In this document: piece by piece, positions 18,593 to 28,376 of the stretch
Layout of the letters: each line of letters starts with the position of its first letter
Position numbering within the stretch: position 1 is the stretch's first letter
NCBI RefSeq assembly: GCF_001981305.1
Contig: NZ_MSCW01000010.1
Span: 16,188-80,187, forward strand
Reading direction: 5' to 3'
DNA length: 64,000 nucleotides
DNA from: Marinobacter lutaoensis
GTDB lineage: Bacteria > Pseudomonadota > Gammaproteobacteria > Pseudomonadales > Oleiphilaceae
Made by a program: the position numbers and the translations under genes
Notes under the pieces: model-generated
Told to the model about the DNA's origin: nothing
Databases searched by the model: none
What the model saw: only the letters and a program-made list of their open reading frames with translations

Positions 18593-20394
18593 TGACCCAG
18601 CTGTGGGATTTCGCCGGCGGAATCCACCCGCCCGAGAACAAACAACAGTCCACGTCCCGCCCGATTCGTCCGGCGGGAATCCCGGAACGCCTGATCATCC
18701 CGCTCCAGCAGCACATTGGTCAGCGCGCCGAGCCGGTGGTCCAGGTCGGCGACCGGGTGCTCAAGGGTCAGAAAATCGCCGACGTCCGCTCCGGACTCGG
18801 CGTTCCCGTGCATGCGCCCACCTCCGGCATCGTTGAATCCATCGGCGAGCACCCGGTCCCCCACCCGTCCGGTCTGGCCGATCTTTGCGTGTTCCTGCGC
18901 CCCGACGGCGAAGACCAGTGGCGGCCACGCTCGCCGGTCCGTGACTACCGGGAGCTGGATCGGGACACGGTTCTCGGTCTCATCCGCGAGGCCGGCATCG
19001 CCGGTATGGGGGGCGCCGGTTTCCCGACCAACGTCAAGCTGTCCCCGCCCAGGGACCGCAAGGTGCATACCCTGATTCTCAACGGCGCCGAGTGTGAGCC
19101 CTACATCACCGCCGACGACATGACCATGCGGGAGCGGGCGGACGACGTGGTGGCCGGACTGAAGGTCATGGCCTGGCTGCTGCGCCCCGAGCGCTGCGTG
19201 ATCGGCATCGAGGACAACAAACCCGAGGCCGCCGAGGCCATGCGCAAGGCTTGCGAGGGCACCCAGACCGAGGTGGTGGTGATTCCCACCAAGTATCCGT
19301 CCGGCGGAGAAAAGCAGCTGATCCGCATCCTCACGGGCCTGGAAGTGCCCAGTGGCGGAATTCCCGCCGACATCGGTGTCATGTGCCAGAACATCGGGAC
19401 CGCCGTGGCCGTGGCGCGGGCCGTGTTCAACGACGAACCCCTGATTTCCCGGGTGGTGACCCTGACCGGGGGCGCTCTGCGTGAACCGGGCAATGTCGAT
19501 GCCTTGATCGGCACCCCCATGTCCTACCTTCTGGAACGGGCCGGCTGGCGGCCGGAACAGGTCGGCCGGCTGGTGCTGGGGGGGCCGATGATGGGCTTTA
19601 CCCTGCCCGACACCGAAGTGCCGGTGACCAAGACCAGCAACTGCGTGATTGCCGCCACCGCCACTGAGCTGCCGGCACCGCCGCCCCAGCAACCGTGTAT
19701 CCGCTGCGGCCAGTGCGCCGAGGTCTGCCCCATGGAACTGCTGCCGCAGCAGTTGTTCTGGCACGCTCGGGCTGAGGAGTTCGACAAGGCAGAACACCTC
19801 AACCTGTTCGACTGTATCGAATGCGGTGCCTGCGCCTACGTCTGCCCCAGTGCCATTCCGCTGGTCCAGTACTACCGCTTCGCCAAAGGCGAGATCCGCG
19901 TGCAGCGTGCGGAGCAGGCCAAGGCCGACCGCGCCCGGGAGCGCTTCGAGGCGCGTCAGGCCAGGCTGGAACGGGAACAGCAGGAGAAGGAACAGAAGCG
20001 CCGGGAACGGGCCAAGGCGGCTGCCGAGGCCCAGGCCCGCAAACGCGCCGAGGCGGAACAGGCCACCGCCCGGGACGACGCCGGCGAGGTGGACGAGCGG
20101 GCCGCCAAGGCCGCCCTGGTGCGACAGGCCCTGGAACGCAAGAAAGCCCGGACCGGTGCTCCCGCGGCAGCCGAACCGCCGGACCTGGAAGCCCTGGAAA
20201 AACAGTGGCTCCAGGCCCGGGCCAAGCTGGACACCATGCAGGGCCTGCTGGCGGAAGCCAAGGCCAAGCAGGCCGACAACGTCGATAAACTGGAACGGGC
20301 CGTGGCCAAGAACCAGGAGCGGGTTCAGCGGGCCGAACAGGCGTTAAACGACGCCAGACAGTCGTTGCAGAATCCGTCCCAGACCACCCATTAA
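18592..20394 (+). CDS. rsxC: Electron transport complex subunit RsxC (RnfC)
   Basis: A peripheral subunit of about 600 residues. The N-terminal part (about 1-360) has the RnfC NADH/FMN-type fold, with [13 protein letters not shown] and [13 protein letters not shown]. Two 4Fe-4S motifs follow, [12 protein letters not shown] and [12 protein letters not shown] (about residues 367-425). A long Ala/Arg/Glu/Lys-rich coiled-coil tail of about 165 residues ends the protein. Such variable tails are known in gammaproteobacterial RsxC. The start at 18592 overlaps the rsxB stop; further upstream the frame is only rsxB antiphase. Confidence 0.96.
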   Translation: MTQLWDFAGGIHPPENKQQSTSRPIRPAGIPERLIIPLQQHIGQRAEPVVQVGDRVLKGQKIADVRSGLGVPVHAPTSGIVESIGEHPVPHPSGLADLCVFLRPDGEDQWRPRSPVRDYRELDRDTVLGLIREAGIAGMGGAGFPTNVKLSPPRDRKVHTLILNGAECEPYITADDMTMRERADDVVAGLKVMAWLLRPERCVIGIEDNKPEAAEAMRKACEGTQTEVVVIPTKYPSGGEKQLIRILTGLEVPSGGIPADIGVMCQNIGTAVAVARAVFNDEPLISRVVTLTGGALREPGNVDALIGTPMSYLLERAGWRPEQVGRLVLGGPMMGFTLPDTEVPVTKTSNCVIAATATELPAPPPQQPCIRCGQCAEVCPMELLPQQLFWHARAEEFDKAEHLNLFDCIECGACAYVCPSAIPLVQYYRFAKGEIRVQRAEQAKADRARERFEARQARLEREQQEKEQKRRERAKAAAEAQARKRAEAEQATARDDAGEVDERAAKAALVRQALERKKARTGAPAAAEPPDLEALEKQWLQARAKLDTMQGLLAEAKAKQADNVDKLERAVAKNQERVQRAEQALNDARQSLQNPSQTTH

Positions 20395-20416
20395 CCGAGT
20401 TCAGGCCAGACGATCC

Positions 20417-21469
20417 ATGGCATTCGTACAACAGTCCTCTCCTCACACGCATCGTGCCCGCCCGACCTCGCGGGTCATGCTCTGGGTGATCCTGGCAACC
20501 CTGCCGGGGCTGCTCGCCCAAACGCTGTTTTTTGGCTGGGGCAACCTGATCAACGTCCTGTGGTGCGTGGGCCTCGCGGTTGTGGCAGAAGCCGCCGTGC
20601 TGTGGCTGAGGAAAAAACCGCTGTCGGTTTTCCTCAGGGACAACACCGCCGCCGTGACCGGCCTGCTGCTGGGCCTGTCCCTGCCGCCCCTCGCCCCCTG
20701 GTGGGTCTCCGCGGTGGCCGTGGTGACCGCCATCGTCATCGCCAAACAGCTCTATGGCGGTCTGGGCTCCAATCCCTTTAACCCGGCCATGGCCGGCTAC
20801 GCCCTGGTCCTGATCTCGTTTCCGGTGGCCATGACCACCAACTGGCCCGAAGCGGCCATGCTGTTTCAGGGGGCGCCGGACTTTGCCGACACTCTGGCCC
20901 GAATTTTTTCCGGCACCCAGACCGCAATCGACGGCTGGACCATGGCCACACCACTGGACGAATACAAGCACAAGGTGGCCACCCACACCGCCGCCGAGAT
21001 TCTCCGGCATCCCACCTTTGGCGAAGGTATCGCCCGGGGCTGGGAATGGGTCAATGCCGCCTTTCTGGCCGGCGGGTTATGCCTGCTGGCCCTGCGCATC
21101 ATGACCTGGCACATCCCGGTCAGTTTTCTGGCGGGGCTCGGGCTCATGAGCCTGGCGTTTGGCAGCAACCCCGACCAGCACGCGCCCCTGTCCCTGCATC
21201 TGCTGGCCGGCGGCACCATGCTGGGCGCCTTTTTTATCGCCACCGATCCGGTGACGGCCGCCACCAGCCATCAGGGTAAACTGATCTATGGCGCTGGTAT
21301 CGGCATTCTGGTGTACCTCATCCGTACCTGGGGCAACTATCCGGACGCCGTTGCCTTCAGCGTACTTCTGATGAACTTCGCCGTGCCGTTCATCGACTAC
21401 TACACGCCGCCCCGAACCTTCGGCCACCACAAGGCCCGGCGGGGTTTGCCGAGCAGGAACCGGGGGTAA
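20417..21469 (+). CDS. rsxD: Electron transport complex subunit RsxD (RnfD)
   Basis: A 350-residue membrane subunit with about 9-10 hydrophobic segments. Landmarks are the N-terminal [24 protein letters not shown], the [18 protein letters not shown] motif and [12 protein letters not shown], where the Thr region corresponds to the covalent FMN site of RnfD. The C-terminal segment has [12 protein letters not shown] and the [24 protein letters not shown] end typical of the family. Confidence 0.97.
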   Translation: MAFVQQSSPHTHRARPTSRVMLWVILATLPGLLAQTLFFGWGNLINVLWCVGLAVVAEAAVLWLRKKPLSVFLRDNTAAVTGLLLGLSLPPLAPWWVSAVAVVTAIVIAKQLYGGLGSNPFNPAMAGYALVLISFPVAMTTNWPEAAMLFQGAPDFADTLARIFSGTQTAIDGWTMATPLDEYKHKVATHTAAEILRHPTFGEGIARGWEWVNAAFLAGGLCLLALRIMTWHIPVSFLAGLGLMSLAFGSNPDQHAPLSLHLLAGGTMLGAFFIATDPVTAATSHQGKLIYGAGIGILVYLIRTWGNYPDAVAFSVLLMNFAVPFIDYYTPPRTFGHHKARRGLPSRNRG

Positions 21470-21476
21470 GTACGTC

Positions 21477-22118
21477 ATGGCCGCACTCGCTCAATCGATT
21501 CGCCGCAGCGCCATCGGGCTCGGTCTGTTCGCCATCTTCACCGGCGGCTCCATCGCCCTGACGCAGGCACTGACCCACGAACGCATCCAGGCGCAGGCCG
21601 CCCGGGCCGAGGCTCGGGCACTGTTCGAAATCATTCCGGAAAACCGGATCGACAACGACCTGCTGCGGGATACCGTCACGCTGCCGGCGGGCGCCCCCTT
21701 GCCCACCCCGGGCCCCGTTACCGGCTGGGTAGCACGCCGCGACGGCGAGCCGGTGGGACTGATCCTCCCAGTGGTGGCACCGGACGGCTACTCCGGCGCC
21801 ATCCGCCTGCTGGTGGGTCTGGATCCCGACGGCACGGTGCTGGGGGTCCGGGTAACCAGCCACAAGGAAACACCGGGGTTGGGTGATCGCATCGAGACCA
21901 AGAAATCCAACTGGGTCCACGCCTTCGAGGGGCGTTCCCTGGACAACACCGAACGCCCCCGCTGGAACGTAAAAAAGGACGGCGGTGACTTCGATCAGTT
22001 CACCGGTGCCACCATTACCCCCCGCGCGGTCGTCAAGGCGGTGGCCAGGACCCTGGTGTACTATCGTCAACACCGCGAGGAAATCCTTCGACGGCTGCAC
22101 GTAGAGGAGCGTTCCTGA
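21477..22118 (+). CDS. rsxG: Electron transport complex subunit RsxG (RnfG)
   Basis: A 213-residue protein with one N-terminal membrane segment and an FMN-binding domain facing the periplasm. The covalent flavin motif is [15 protein letters not shown], where the Thr of TGAT is esterified to FMN in the family. [15 protein letters not shown] is the usual preceding block. It starts 7 nt after the rsxD stop and is followed by rsxE after 2 nt. Confidence 0.97.
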   Translation: MAALAQSIRRSAIGLGLFAIFTGGSIALTQALTHERIQAQAARAEARALFEIIPENRIDNDLLRDTVTLPAGAPLPTPGPVTGWVARRDGEPVGLILPVVAPDGYSGAIRLLVGLDPDGTVLGVRVTSHKETPGLGDRIETKKSNWVHAFEGRSLDNTERPRWNVKKDGGDFDQFTGATITPRAVVKAVARTLVYYRQHREEILRRLHVEERS

Positions 22119-22120
22119 CC

Positions 22121-22840
22121 ATGGCCAGCAAAACATCCGCCGACATCATCCGAGACGGCCTGTGGAACAACAACCCGGCGCTGGTGCAGGTGCTCGGCCT
22201 GTGTCCATTGCTGGCGGTGACCAGTACCGTGGTCAATGCCCTCGGCCTCGGACTGGCCACGCTGATGGTGCTGATGGGCTCCAATCTGGCGGTGTCGCTG
22301 ATTCGCAATTTCGTCAGCGAATCGGTGCGGCTGCCCGCATTCGTGATGATCATTGCGTCGTTTGTCACCTGCGCCGAGCTCCTGATGCAGGCCTTTACCT
22401 ATGAGCTGTATCAGATCCTCGGCATCTTCATTCCCCTGATCGTGACCAACTGCGCCATCCTGGGCCGTGCCGATGCCTTCGCCTCCAAAAACGCGCCGGG
22501 CCCCGCTCTACTCGACGGTGCCATGATGGGACTGGGCTTCCTGCTGGTGCTGGTCACCCTCGGCGGCCTCCGGGAACTGGTCGGCCAGGGCACGCTGTTC
22601 GCCGACATGCAGCTGCTGTTCGGCCCCGCCGCCGCCCGCTGGGTGATCCGCCCCTTTGAACACTACCCCGACATGCTGTTCATGGTACTGCCGCCCGGCG
22701 CCTTTATGGGGCTGGGCCTGCTGATCGCCCTGAAAAACGCCATCGACACACACCTGCAGGAAAAACGGAAAGCCGTGGCGACGCAGGAGCCCGTGACCAG
22801 CGGCAGCAAGAGGGTCCGGGTAACCGGCCACGTTTCCTGA
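22121..22840 (+). CDS. rsxE: Electron transport complex subunit RsxE (RnfE)
   Basis: A 239-residue, six-transmembrane subunit paralogous to RsxA. Landmarks are [45 protein letters not shown] and [16 protein letters not shown]. Last of the six Rsx genes. nth follows after 25 nt, the arrangement of the E. coli rsxABCDGE-nth operon. Confidence 0.97.
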   Translation: MASKTSADIIRDGLWNNNPALVQVLGLCPLLAVTSTVVNALGLGLATLMVLMGSNLAVSLIRNFVSESVRLPAFVMIIASFVTCAELLMQAFTYELYQILGIFIPLIVTNCAILGRADAFASKNAPGPALLDGAMMGLGFLLVLVTLGGLRELVGQGTLFADMQLLFGPAAARWVIRPFEHYPDMLFMVLPPGAFMGLGLLIALKNAIDTHLQEKRKAVATQEPVTSGSKRVRVTGHVS

Positions 22841-22865
22841 ACCGACAGACACCGATGGAAACCGG

Positions 22866-23504
22866 ATGAACAGACAGAAGCGGACCGAGATTTTCCGGCG
22901 GCTGCGGGAGGCCAACCCGAAGCCGACCACCGAGCTGAACTATTCCACCCCGTTTGAACTTCTGGTGGCGGTCATCCTCTCCGCCCAGGCAACCGATGTT
23001 GGCGTCAACAAGGCCACGGCCCGGCTGTTTCCCGTCGCCAACACCCCCGAAGCCATCCTGGCGCTGGGGGTCGATGGTCTGAAGGAATACATCAAGACCA
23101 TCGGGCTCTACAACAGCAAGGCCGAGAACATCATCAAGACCTGCCGGATCCTGATCGAAAAACACGGAGGCCAGGTTCCGGACAACCGGAAAGATCTGGA
23201 AGCCTTGCCCGGGGTCGGCCGGAAGACCGCGAACGTGGTGCTCAACACCGCCTTCGGGCAACCCACCATGGCCGTGGACACCCACATTTTCCGGGTTGCC
23301 AACCGTACCGGCATCGCGCCGGGCAAGAACGTTCTGGAGGTGGAACAGCGGCTGCTGCGCCTGGTTCCCAGGGAATTCCTCCAGGACGCCCACCACTGGC
23401 TGATCCTCCATGGTCGTTACACCTGCACCGCCCGCAAGCCGAAATGCGGTGCCTGCATCATCGAGGATCTTTGCGAATTCAAGGACAAGCGGGACTATCT
23501 CTGA
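22866..23504 (+). CDS. nth: Endonuclease III
   Basis: DNA glycosylase/AP lyase of 212 residues for oxidised pyrimidines in base excision repair. The HhH motif is LPGVGRKTANVVLN, with the catalytic Lys in GVGRKTA. The catalytic Asp is in AVDTHIFRVANRTG. The C-terminal 4Fe-4S cluster is formed by the four Cys in CTARKPKCGACIIEDLC. It is co-directional with and close to rsxE, so part of the rsx transcript. Its own Fe-S cluster makes the redox neighbourhood sensible. Confidence 0.98.
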   Translation: MNRQKRTEIFRRLREANPKPTTELNYSTPFELLVAVILSAQATDVGVNKATARLFPVANTPEAILALGVDGLKEYIKTIGLYNSKAENIIKTCRILIEKHGGQVPDNRKDLEALPGVGRKTANVVLNTAFGQPTMAVDTHIFRVANRTGIAPGKNVLEVEQRLLRLVPREFLQDAHHWLILHGRYTCTARKPKCGACIIEDLCEFKDKRDYL

Positions 23505-23623
23505 ACCCGCCGGTCGTCAGCGTAACCGTCTCCGGTGCGCATCCGTTCCCATCGCGCTCGAGCGGCCCCTCAGCCACGCGTCTATGACCAAGGCGAGCCA
23601 GACAGAGCGCACCACTTAGGAGC

Positions 23624-23740
23624 ATGGTGATCATGGTCAACAGCCAGACCGTTCGCCTCTTGATGCTTCCCGATACCGGCCACTCCGGCCGTGCCGGATC
23701 CAGACGTACCGGTGTTTCCGGACGACGCAAGGGCGTATAG
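23624..23740 (+). CDS. Possible small ORF after nth (38 residues)
   Basis: A short Arg-rich frame (MVIMVNSQTVRLLML at the N-terminus, SGRRKGV at the end) in the 273-bp gap between nth and the chalcone-isomerase-like gene. An AGGAG lies at 23618-23622. It is too close to the first ATG but 10 nt from a second in-frame ATG at 23633. The stop is overlapped by an 11-bp hairpin. I recognise no family. The rest of the gap shows nothing else. Could be chance. Confidence 0.2.
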   Translation: MVIMVNSQTVRLLMLPDTGHSGRAGSRRTGVSGRRKGV

Positions 23741-23764
23741 CCGGCGAAGTGTCCTTCGCCGGCT
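23739..23764 (-). terminator. Hairpin between nth and the chalcone-isomerase-like gene
   Basis: An 11-bp perfect stem, AGCCGGCGAAG (23739-23749) with CTTCGCCGGCT (23754-23764), and a TGTC loop. It lies 13 nt beyond the stop of the minus-strand gene. It could also end plus-strand transcripts from nth. T-tracts are weak on both sides, so the direction is uncertain. Confidence 0.5.
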
Positions 23765-23777
23765 GCGTTCCGTCCTG

Positions 23778-24353
23778 TCAGCGTTTGCCAAGCATTTTCT
23801 GCTTGAGGTCCTTCTGAGCCGGCTTGTCGGACAACCAGATGCCGAACAGGGCCTTCTTGAAGGCCAGGTCGCCTACGGTATCCTTGTACTCACCGTTCTT
23901 CAGGACCCGAACCCCCTGCCCCGGCAGATACACCAGATCGAACACATCGCCTTCCTTGATTTCTTCCTGGAACACGGCCATGAAGCGGTCGATGTCATCC
24001 TGAATCGGTGCGGTGTTGCCATGGGTGGAAGCCTCGAATCCGTCCATGGTGGCCTCCGTCATCCGCTCGCTGGTGATCATGCCCGAGATGATGTGCAGCG
24101 TGATCGCCTGGGGTTCATCGGCGTTGATCACCGCCTCCCCATCATTAACGCTCTCGGGAACATAGAGCCCCCCGACGTACAGGTCCATGAACCACTTGGA
24201 GCGGGTGCCGGCACCGTTGAGCTTTAGCTCGGTGCCCATCGCCTGATAGGTATCCGGGACCTCCACGCCATCCACGGTCAGGGCGGAGGCCGGCGCGGAC
24301 AGAGCCGCGGTCAGCATCAGACTGGCAAAGCCTGCAGATAGAGCCTTCTTCAT
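23778..24353 (-). CDS. Chalcone isomerase-like exported protein
   Basis: A 191-residue protein with a cleavable signal peptide (MKKALSAGFASLMLTAALSAPASA) and a chalcone-isomerase-like fold region: VDGVEVPDTYQAMGTELKLNGAGTRSKWFMDLYVGGLYVPE, then GFEASTHG and FKKALFGIWLSDKPA. Bacterial members are periplasmic and of unknown function; the plant enzymatic residues are not expected. The ATG at 24353 was chosen because it follows AAGGAAAGGACT and begins a good signal peptide. A longer frame upstream has no ribosome site. It lies just downstream of the rpoS terminator and has its own predicted promoter. Confidence 0.85.
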   Translation of the reverse strand: MKKALSAGFASLMLTAALSAPASALTVDGVEVPDTYQAMGTELKLNGAGTRSKWFMDLYVGGLYVPESVNDGEAVINADEPQAITLHIISGMITSERMTEATMDGFEASTHGNTAPIQDDIDRFMAVFQEEIKEGDVFDLVYLPGQGVRVLKNGEYKDTVGDLAFKKALFGIWLSDKPAQKDLKQKMLGKR

Positions 24354-24427
24354 AGTCCTTTCCTTTTCCTTATTATTCACGTGTTCATTCGTCACCGGGG
24401 TCGACGCCCGACCCGCCCGGTCCAGGC

Positions 24428-24456
24428 ATTCTAGCAGCGGCCGGGCAGCCCGGAGC
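24428..24456 (-). promoter_or_regulatory. Predicted extended -10 promoter of the chalcone-isomerase-like gene
   Basis: On the minus strand TGCTAGAAT gives an extended -10 (hexamer complement at 24428-24433). The -35 position (24451-24456) is weak. It lies about 75 nt before the ATG and downstream of the rpoS terminator. Confidence 0.4.
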
Positions 24457-24481
24457 GCCACCTGGTTCTCATTTGCAGGGG

Positions 24482-24520
24482 ATTAAAACAGAAAAGCCGG
24501 CCCGTTGCATGGGCCGGCTT
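24482..24520 (-). terminator. Intrinsic terminator of rpoS
   Basis: A 10-bp perfect stem, GGCC-rich (24494-24503 with 24511-24520), with a 7-nt loop. On the minus strand it is followed by TTTTCTGTTTTAA. It begins 25 nt after the rpoS stop. A classic rho-independent terminator. Confidence 0.85.
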
Positions 24521-24545
24521 GTCGCTGCCGGGCGTCAGGACAGCA

Positions 24546-25535
24546 CTACTTGAACAGCAGGCTTCCCGACAGCCCTTCCTTCTCCAGGATTTCCCGAAGC
24601 CGACGCAGCGCCTCAACCTGGATCTGTCGTACCCGCTCACGGGTCAGGCCGATTTCCTGACCGACCTCCTCCAACGTGCTCACGGGGTAACCGCGCAGAC
24701 CAAAGCGACGAGACAGGACCTCCTGTTGTTTGTCGCTGAGCTGGTCAATCCACTTCTCCAGGCAGGAGCACATGTTGTTATCCTGCAAGACATCCGCCGG
24801 GTCACTGGCGCCTTCATCGGCGACCGTATCCATCAGCGACTTGTCACCACCGGAACCGATCGGGGTGTCCATGGAAGCCACCCGCTCGTTCAGGCCGAGC
24901 AGTCGCTTAACGTCTTCCACCGGCTTGTCCACCACCCGGGCGATTTCCTCCGCCGACGGTTCGTGGTCCAGTTTCTGGGTCAGTTCCCGGGAGGCCCTCA
25001 GATACAGATTCAGTTCCTTGACCACGTGAATTGGCAGGCGAATGGTGCGGGTCTGATTCATGATGGCCCGCTCAATGGTCTGCCGAATCCACCAGGTGGC
25101 GTAGGTGGAAAAACGGAACCCCCGCTCCGGATCGAACTTCTCAACCGCGCGGATCAGCCCCAGATTGCCTTCCTCGATCAGGTCCAGAAGGGTCAGCCCA
25201 CGGTTGACGTACCGGCGGGCGATCTTGACCACCAGACGCAGGTTGCTTTCGATCATGCGCTTGCGCCCGGCTTCCTCGCCCTTGCGGGCCAGTCGCGCGA
25301 AGTAAACTTCTTCCTCGGGGGTCAGAAGGGGGGAAAACCCGATTTCGTTGAGATATAGCTGGGTGGCGTCCAGCTGTTTCTGGTTGGTGAGATACCGTCC
25401 CTGGGTGGAGAAATCCTCTTCCTCGGTCATATCCGTCGCATCCTTGTCGACTTTGTCTTCAGCGATAGCCTGCTCCTCAGTGTCGTCAAGATCCTCGGCA
25501 CGATCAACGATGATATCTTCTTGCTCGTCAGACAT
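24546..25535 (-). CDS. rpoS: RNA polymerase sigma factor RpoS
   Basis: General stress and stationary-phase sigma factor of 329 residues, essentially the E. coli length (330). Region 1.2 is [20 protein letters not shown]. Region 2 contains [35 protein letters not shown] and [17 protein letters not shown]. Region 4 has [29 protein letters not shown]. The ATG at 25535 starts the usual acidic N-terminus. It is downstream of nlpD, as in most gammaproteobacteria, where a promoter inside nlpD usually drives it. The 171-nt nlpD-rpoS gap forms or extends the leader. Confidence 0.98.
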   Translation of the reverse strand: MSDEQEDIIVDRAEDLDDTEEQAIAEDKVDKDATDMTEEEDFSTQGRYLTNQKQLDATQLYLNEIGFSPLLTPEEEVYFARLARKGEEAGRKRMIESNLRLVVKIARRYVNRGLTLLDLIEEGNLGLIRAVEKFDPERGFRFSTYATWWIRQTIERAIMNQTRTIRLPIHVVKELNLYLRASRELTQKLDHEPSAEEIARVVDKPVEDVKRLLGLNERVASMDTPIGSGGDKSLMDTVADEGASDPADVLQDNNMCSCLEKWIDQLSDKQQEVLSRRFGLRGYPVSTLEEVGQEIGLTRERVRQIQVEALRRLREILEKEGLSGSLLFK

Positions 25536-25706
25536 GTCTATTGCCCCGCCTCTCAAAATCCTGCATTGAAGCCCGTTACTTCTTGTTGTTGCGGACACTG
25601 TCAGTCTTGCCACCTGGCCTTGCCGGGAGAATGCCGGAACATCGTCCCGGGCCGATGGTCATTGTTGTTCTTTGATTGATTCGAGCGTTCTCGGCTGCCG
25701 GGTGGA

Positions 25707-26573
25707 TCAGCGGGGGGGAAGGTAATGGAGGGGGTCGACGGGGTTGCCATTTTTCCGGATTTCAAAATGCAACATGGGCCGCTCCGCTCCGCTGCTTCCT
25801 AGCTCCGCAATCACCTGTCCGGCTGTTACGTCCTCCCCTTCCTGCACCAGAATCTTCCGGTTGTGGGCATAAGCACTCAAATAGTGCTCATTATGGTTCA
25901 CGATAATCAGGTTACCGTATCCAAGCAACCCATTGCCGGCGTACACCACGTTACCGCTGGCTGCGGCCCGGACCGCGTCGCCGGCCTGTCCGGCAATGTC
26001 GATGCCCTTGTTGACTTTTCCGGATGTGGAATATCCTGCAATTACAGTGCCACCATGGGGCCAGCGCCAGTTGATCCCCGCCACGGTCTGATTACGATCC
26101 GGCAGCGGCTGGTCGCGCCCGGCGGCCCGGGTCACCTTGGGCCGGGGCGCGCTCTTTGGCGTCTGCACCGGCGCCCGGGGCCGTGTTGTGGGCGCGGCGG
26201 CGACCTTCGGCTGAGAACCATTGTCACGGGCGGATGTGACAGTTCCACGACGGTCCAGGCGCAACACCTGCCCCACCCGGATGGTCCAGGGCGGGCCGAT
26301 GCCGTTGGCGCTACCCAACTCGCGGTAGTCCCGGCCATAGCGCCAGGCAATGCTGTACAGGGTTTCACCGGGCTTGACCACGTGCCGGCCCCAGTAAACC
26401 GGAGGATTGTAAAGGTCGTCCTGATAGATGGCGGGGGAGTTGCAGCCGCCGAGCCACACCAGAACGATGACGGGAAGCAGCCCCTTCAGGGAACGAGAGC
26501 GGGTAAAGGCACCGGAAGGGAACCGCGGGAAGGCCGAGAGGACGGCATGGATGAACCCACGAAAGCTGCTCAC
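25707..26573 (-). CDS. nlpD: NlpD-like LysM/M23 lipoprotein
   Basis: Outer-membrane lipoprotein with a lipobox LGGC after IVLVWL, a LysM domain (HVVKPGETLYSIAWRYGRDYRELGSANG, about residues 64-110), a Pro/Arg-rich linker and a C-terminal LytM/M23 domain (GIDIAGQAGDAVRAAASGNVVYAGNG ... YLSAYAH ... GEDVTAGQVIAELGSSG ... LHFEIRKNG). NlpD-type proteins activate cell-wall amidases such as AmiC at division. The zinc-ligand first His of active M23 enzymes is replaced (NKGID), so it is probably a non-enzymatic activator. The GTG start has no clear ribosome site and gives a long n-region, so the exact start is uncertain. Confidence 0.93.
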   Translation of the reverse strand: MSSFRGFIHAVLSAFPRFPSGAFTRSRSLKGLLPVIVLVWLGGCNSPAIYQDDLYNPPVYWGRHVVKPGETLYSIAWRYGRDYRELGSANGIGPPWTIRVGQVLRLDRRGTVTSARDNGSQPKVAAAPTTRPRAPVQTPKSAPRPKVTRAAGRDQPLPDRNQTVAGINWRWPHGGTVIAGYSTSGKVNKGIDIAGQAGDAVRAAASGNVVYAGNGLLGYGNLIIVNHNEHYLSAYAHNRKILVQEGEDVTAGQVIAELGSSGAERPMLHFEIRKNGNPVDPLHYLPPR

Positions 26574-26648
26574 AGGAATAAGAATTCTGCTGTTATAGTG
26601 AATCCGTATAAAACGGACGAAAAGCCGAGAGGCTTTCTCAAGTTTTTA

Positions 26649-26750
26649 GAGTAACTTGCTAATTTATTGCATATTTTCTGGACTAATCCAAGTTACTCGG
26701 GCGTTACCCTTGTTACCTTGGGGAACACTCATTTTGTGCGCAAGGTAACA
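26649..26750. repeat. Two stacked inverted repeats built on a GTTAC word, nlpD-DUF368 gap
   Basis: GAGTAACTTG (26649-26658) pairs perfectly with CAAGTTACTC (26689-26698). TGTTACCTTG (26711-26720) pairs perfectly with CAAGGTAACA (26741-26750). A fifth GTTAC copy lies at 26703. The second repeat contains the stop codon of the DUF368 gene. No U-tract follows, so these look more like binding sites or an mRNA-end structure than a terminator. Confidence 0.55.
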
Positions 26751-27723
26751 CTTTCCGTTCGCCCAACCGCTCGATCACCAATACCGTGAGCAACCCGAGA
26801 ATCGCCAGAGCCAAGGCCGGGAGTACCTGGGGATCCAGACCGGTCACCGCCTGGTAATGGCTTGGCCACAAGTTCGCTTCCTGCAACGGCACCGACTCCC
26901 CGGCCCGATTGGTACGCCAGCTGAGGACTTCCCGCCAGGGCCAGACCTTGTTCAGGGAACCCACCATGAAACCGGTCAGCAACGCCAGCACCAGATCGTG
27001 ACAATGTCGAAAGGCCCAGGTAATCAGCCGCGCCACGGACAGCAGCCCCAGCACGCAGCCAGTCATGAACAGCGCCAGCAGCACCAGTTCTCCATCCCGG
27101 ATGGCCGCCAACACCGGGGCATACATGCCGATGATGACCAGAATGAAGCTGCCGGAAATGCCGGGCAGGATCATGGCGCAGATGGCCAGCGCCCCCGCCG
27201 CCAGAAACGTCAGGGGCGACGGGGCAAGGGCACCGGCGGGCAACGACGTGATCCACCAGGCCGCCCCGGCCCCAGCCAGCAGTGGCCACAGCAGGGCCGG
27301 ACGCAAACGGCGCACCTGACGCCCCACGTGCCATACGGACGCCAGAATCAGGCCGAAGAAAAAGCTCCAGACCAGAACCGGCTGGCTCTTCAGAGCCAGA
27401 GTGATGACCGACGCCAGGGACACGATACTGCACAGAATGCCAGCCACCAGGCTCAGGAGAAAACGGCCATCGCACGCTTGCCAGAAGGCCCTGACGTGCC
27501 CTTTCAGCAGATGCCGGAAAATGGCCACAGGCACCGCGTTAACGGCCGCCAGCAGGCGAAAATAGATGCCTGTGATGAAGGCAATGGTCCCCCCTGAAAC
27601 CCCCGGCACGATATCCGCCGCGCCCATGGCGATCCCCCGGGCAAACACCCCCGACAGCCGCTGGCCGCGCGCCTCCTGACGGTCTTGTAGGCTCTCGCCC
27701 GCCCGCGTCTCGGGTCCCGTCAT
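26713..27723 (-). CDS. DUF368 family membrane protein (PopT-type polyprenyl-phosphate transporter candidate)
   Basis: A 336-residue polytopic protein with 8-9 hydrophobic segments. The DUF368 signature is near the N-terminus: [27 protein letters not shown] second repeat-like copy appears as [24 protein letters not shown]368 (PopT) and DedA proteins were recently shown in other bacteria to recycle undecaprenyl phosphate across the cytoplasmic membrane. That role is inferred here from family alone. The gene is inserted between pcm and nlpD, with a 4-nt overlap with pcm. Confidence 0.88.
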   Translation of the reverse strand: MTGPETRAGESLQDRQEARGQRLSGVFARGIAMGAADIVPGVSGGTIAFITGIYFRLLAAVNAVPVAIFRHLLKGHVRAFWQACDGRFLLSLVAGILCSIVSLASVITLALKSQPVLVWSFFFGLILASVWHVGRQVRRLRPALLWPLLAGAGAAWWITSLPAGALAPSPLTFLAAGALAICAMILPGISGSFILVIIGMYAPVLAAIRDGELVLLALFMTGCVLGLLSVARLITWAFRHCHDLVLALLTGFMVGSLNKVWPWREVLSWRTNRAGESVPLQEANLWPSHYQAVTGLDPQVLPALALAILGLLTVLVIERLGERKVLPCAQNECSPR

Positions 27724-28376
27724 CGCACCACACCTCCGAGCAGGGGCACAAACATGACCGGCTCCAGCTCCCGACGCTCGTACCGGTCGCCACGGCGCAC
27801 CACCTCCACCAGTACCTGGGACGATTCTCCCACCGGCGCGATCAACACCCCGTTGTCCGCCAGCTGCTCCAGCAGGGCGGCGGGTACGTCGTTGGGCGCC
27901 GCGGTCACCAGAATTCCGTCGAACGGCCCCTGTTCCGGCCAGCCCATGCCACCGTCGGCATGCTTGAGCATGACGTTGCGCAGGCCCAGTTGCCGCAACC
28001 GTTCCCGGGCCTTGTCCTGCAGGGGCTTGATCCGTTCGACGCTATACACCTCCCGGACCAGCTGGGCCAGCACGGCCGTCTGGTAACCGGAACCGGTTCC
28101 CAGCTCCAATACACGCCCCGGTTCGTGCCGCAGCAGCAATTCGGTCATGCGTGCCACAATGTAAGGCTGTGACAGGGTCTGGCCATAGCCGATCGGTAAC
28201 GCCGTATCCTCATAGGCCCGATGGGCCAGGGCTTCGTCCACAAAAATGTGACGGGGTACCTGGCCAATCACCTCCAGCACCCGCTCCGACTCGATCCCCG
28301 CCTCACGCAGTCGCTGCACCAGCCGCATCCGGGTCCGGCGCGAGGTCATGCCAATTCCCTGAAGTTCGGCGCTCAT
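27720..28376 (-). CDS. pcm: Protein-L-isoaspartate O-methyltransferase
   Basis: Repairs isoaspartyl residues in aged proteins using S-adenosylmethionine. It is 218 residues long. The SAM-binding motif is [19 protein letters not shown]. Other landmarks are [37 protein letters not shown] and [14 protein letters not shown]. The ATG at 28376 overlaps the surE stop by 4 nt, and the extension upstream of it is antiphase surE sequence. surE-pcm-(DUF368)-nlpD-rpoS is the conserved stationary-phase cluster. Confidence 0.97.
   Translation of the reverse strand: MSAELQGIGMTSRRTRMRLVQRLREAGIESERVLEVIGQVPRHIFVDEALAHRAYEDTALPIGYGQTLSQPYIVARMTELLLRHEPGRVLELGTGSGYQTAVLAQLVREVYSVERIKPLQDKARERLRQLGLRNVMLKHADGGMGWPEQGPFDGILVTAAPNDVPAALLEQLADNGVLIAPVGESSQVLVEVVRRGDRYERRELEPVMFVPLLGGVVR

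Noticed and set aside
18014..22840. Nitrogen-fixation linkage of the Rnf genes
   Set aside because: No nif genes are present. The metG-rsxABCDGE-nth order is the ordinary Rsx locus of non-fixing gammaproteobacteria.
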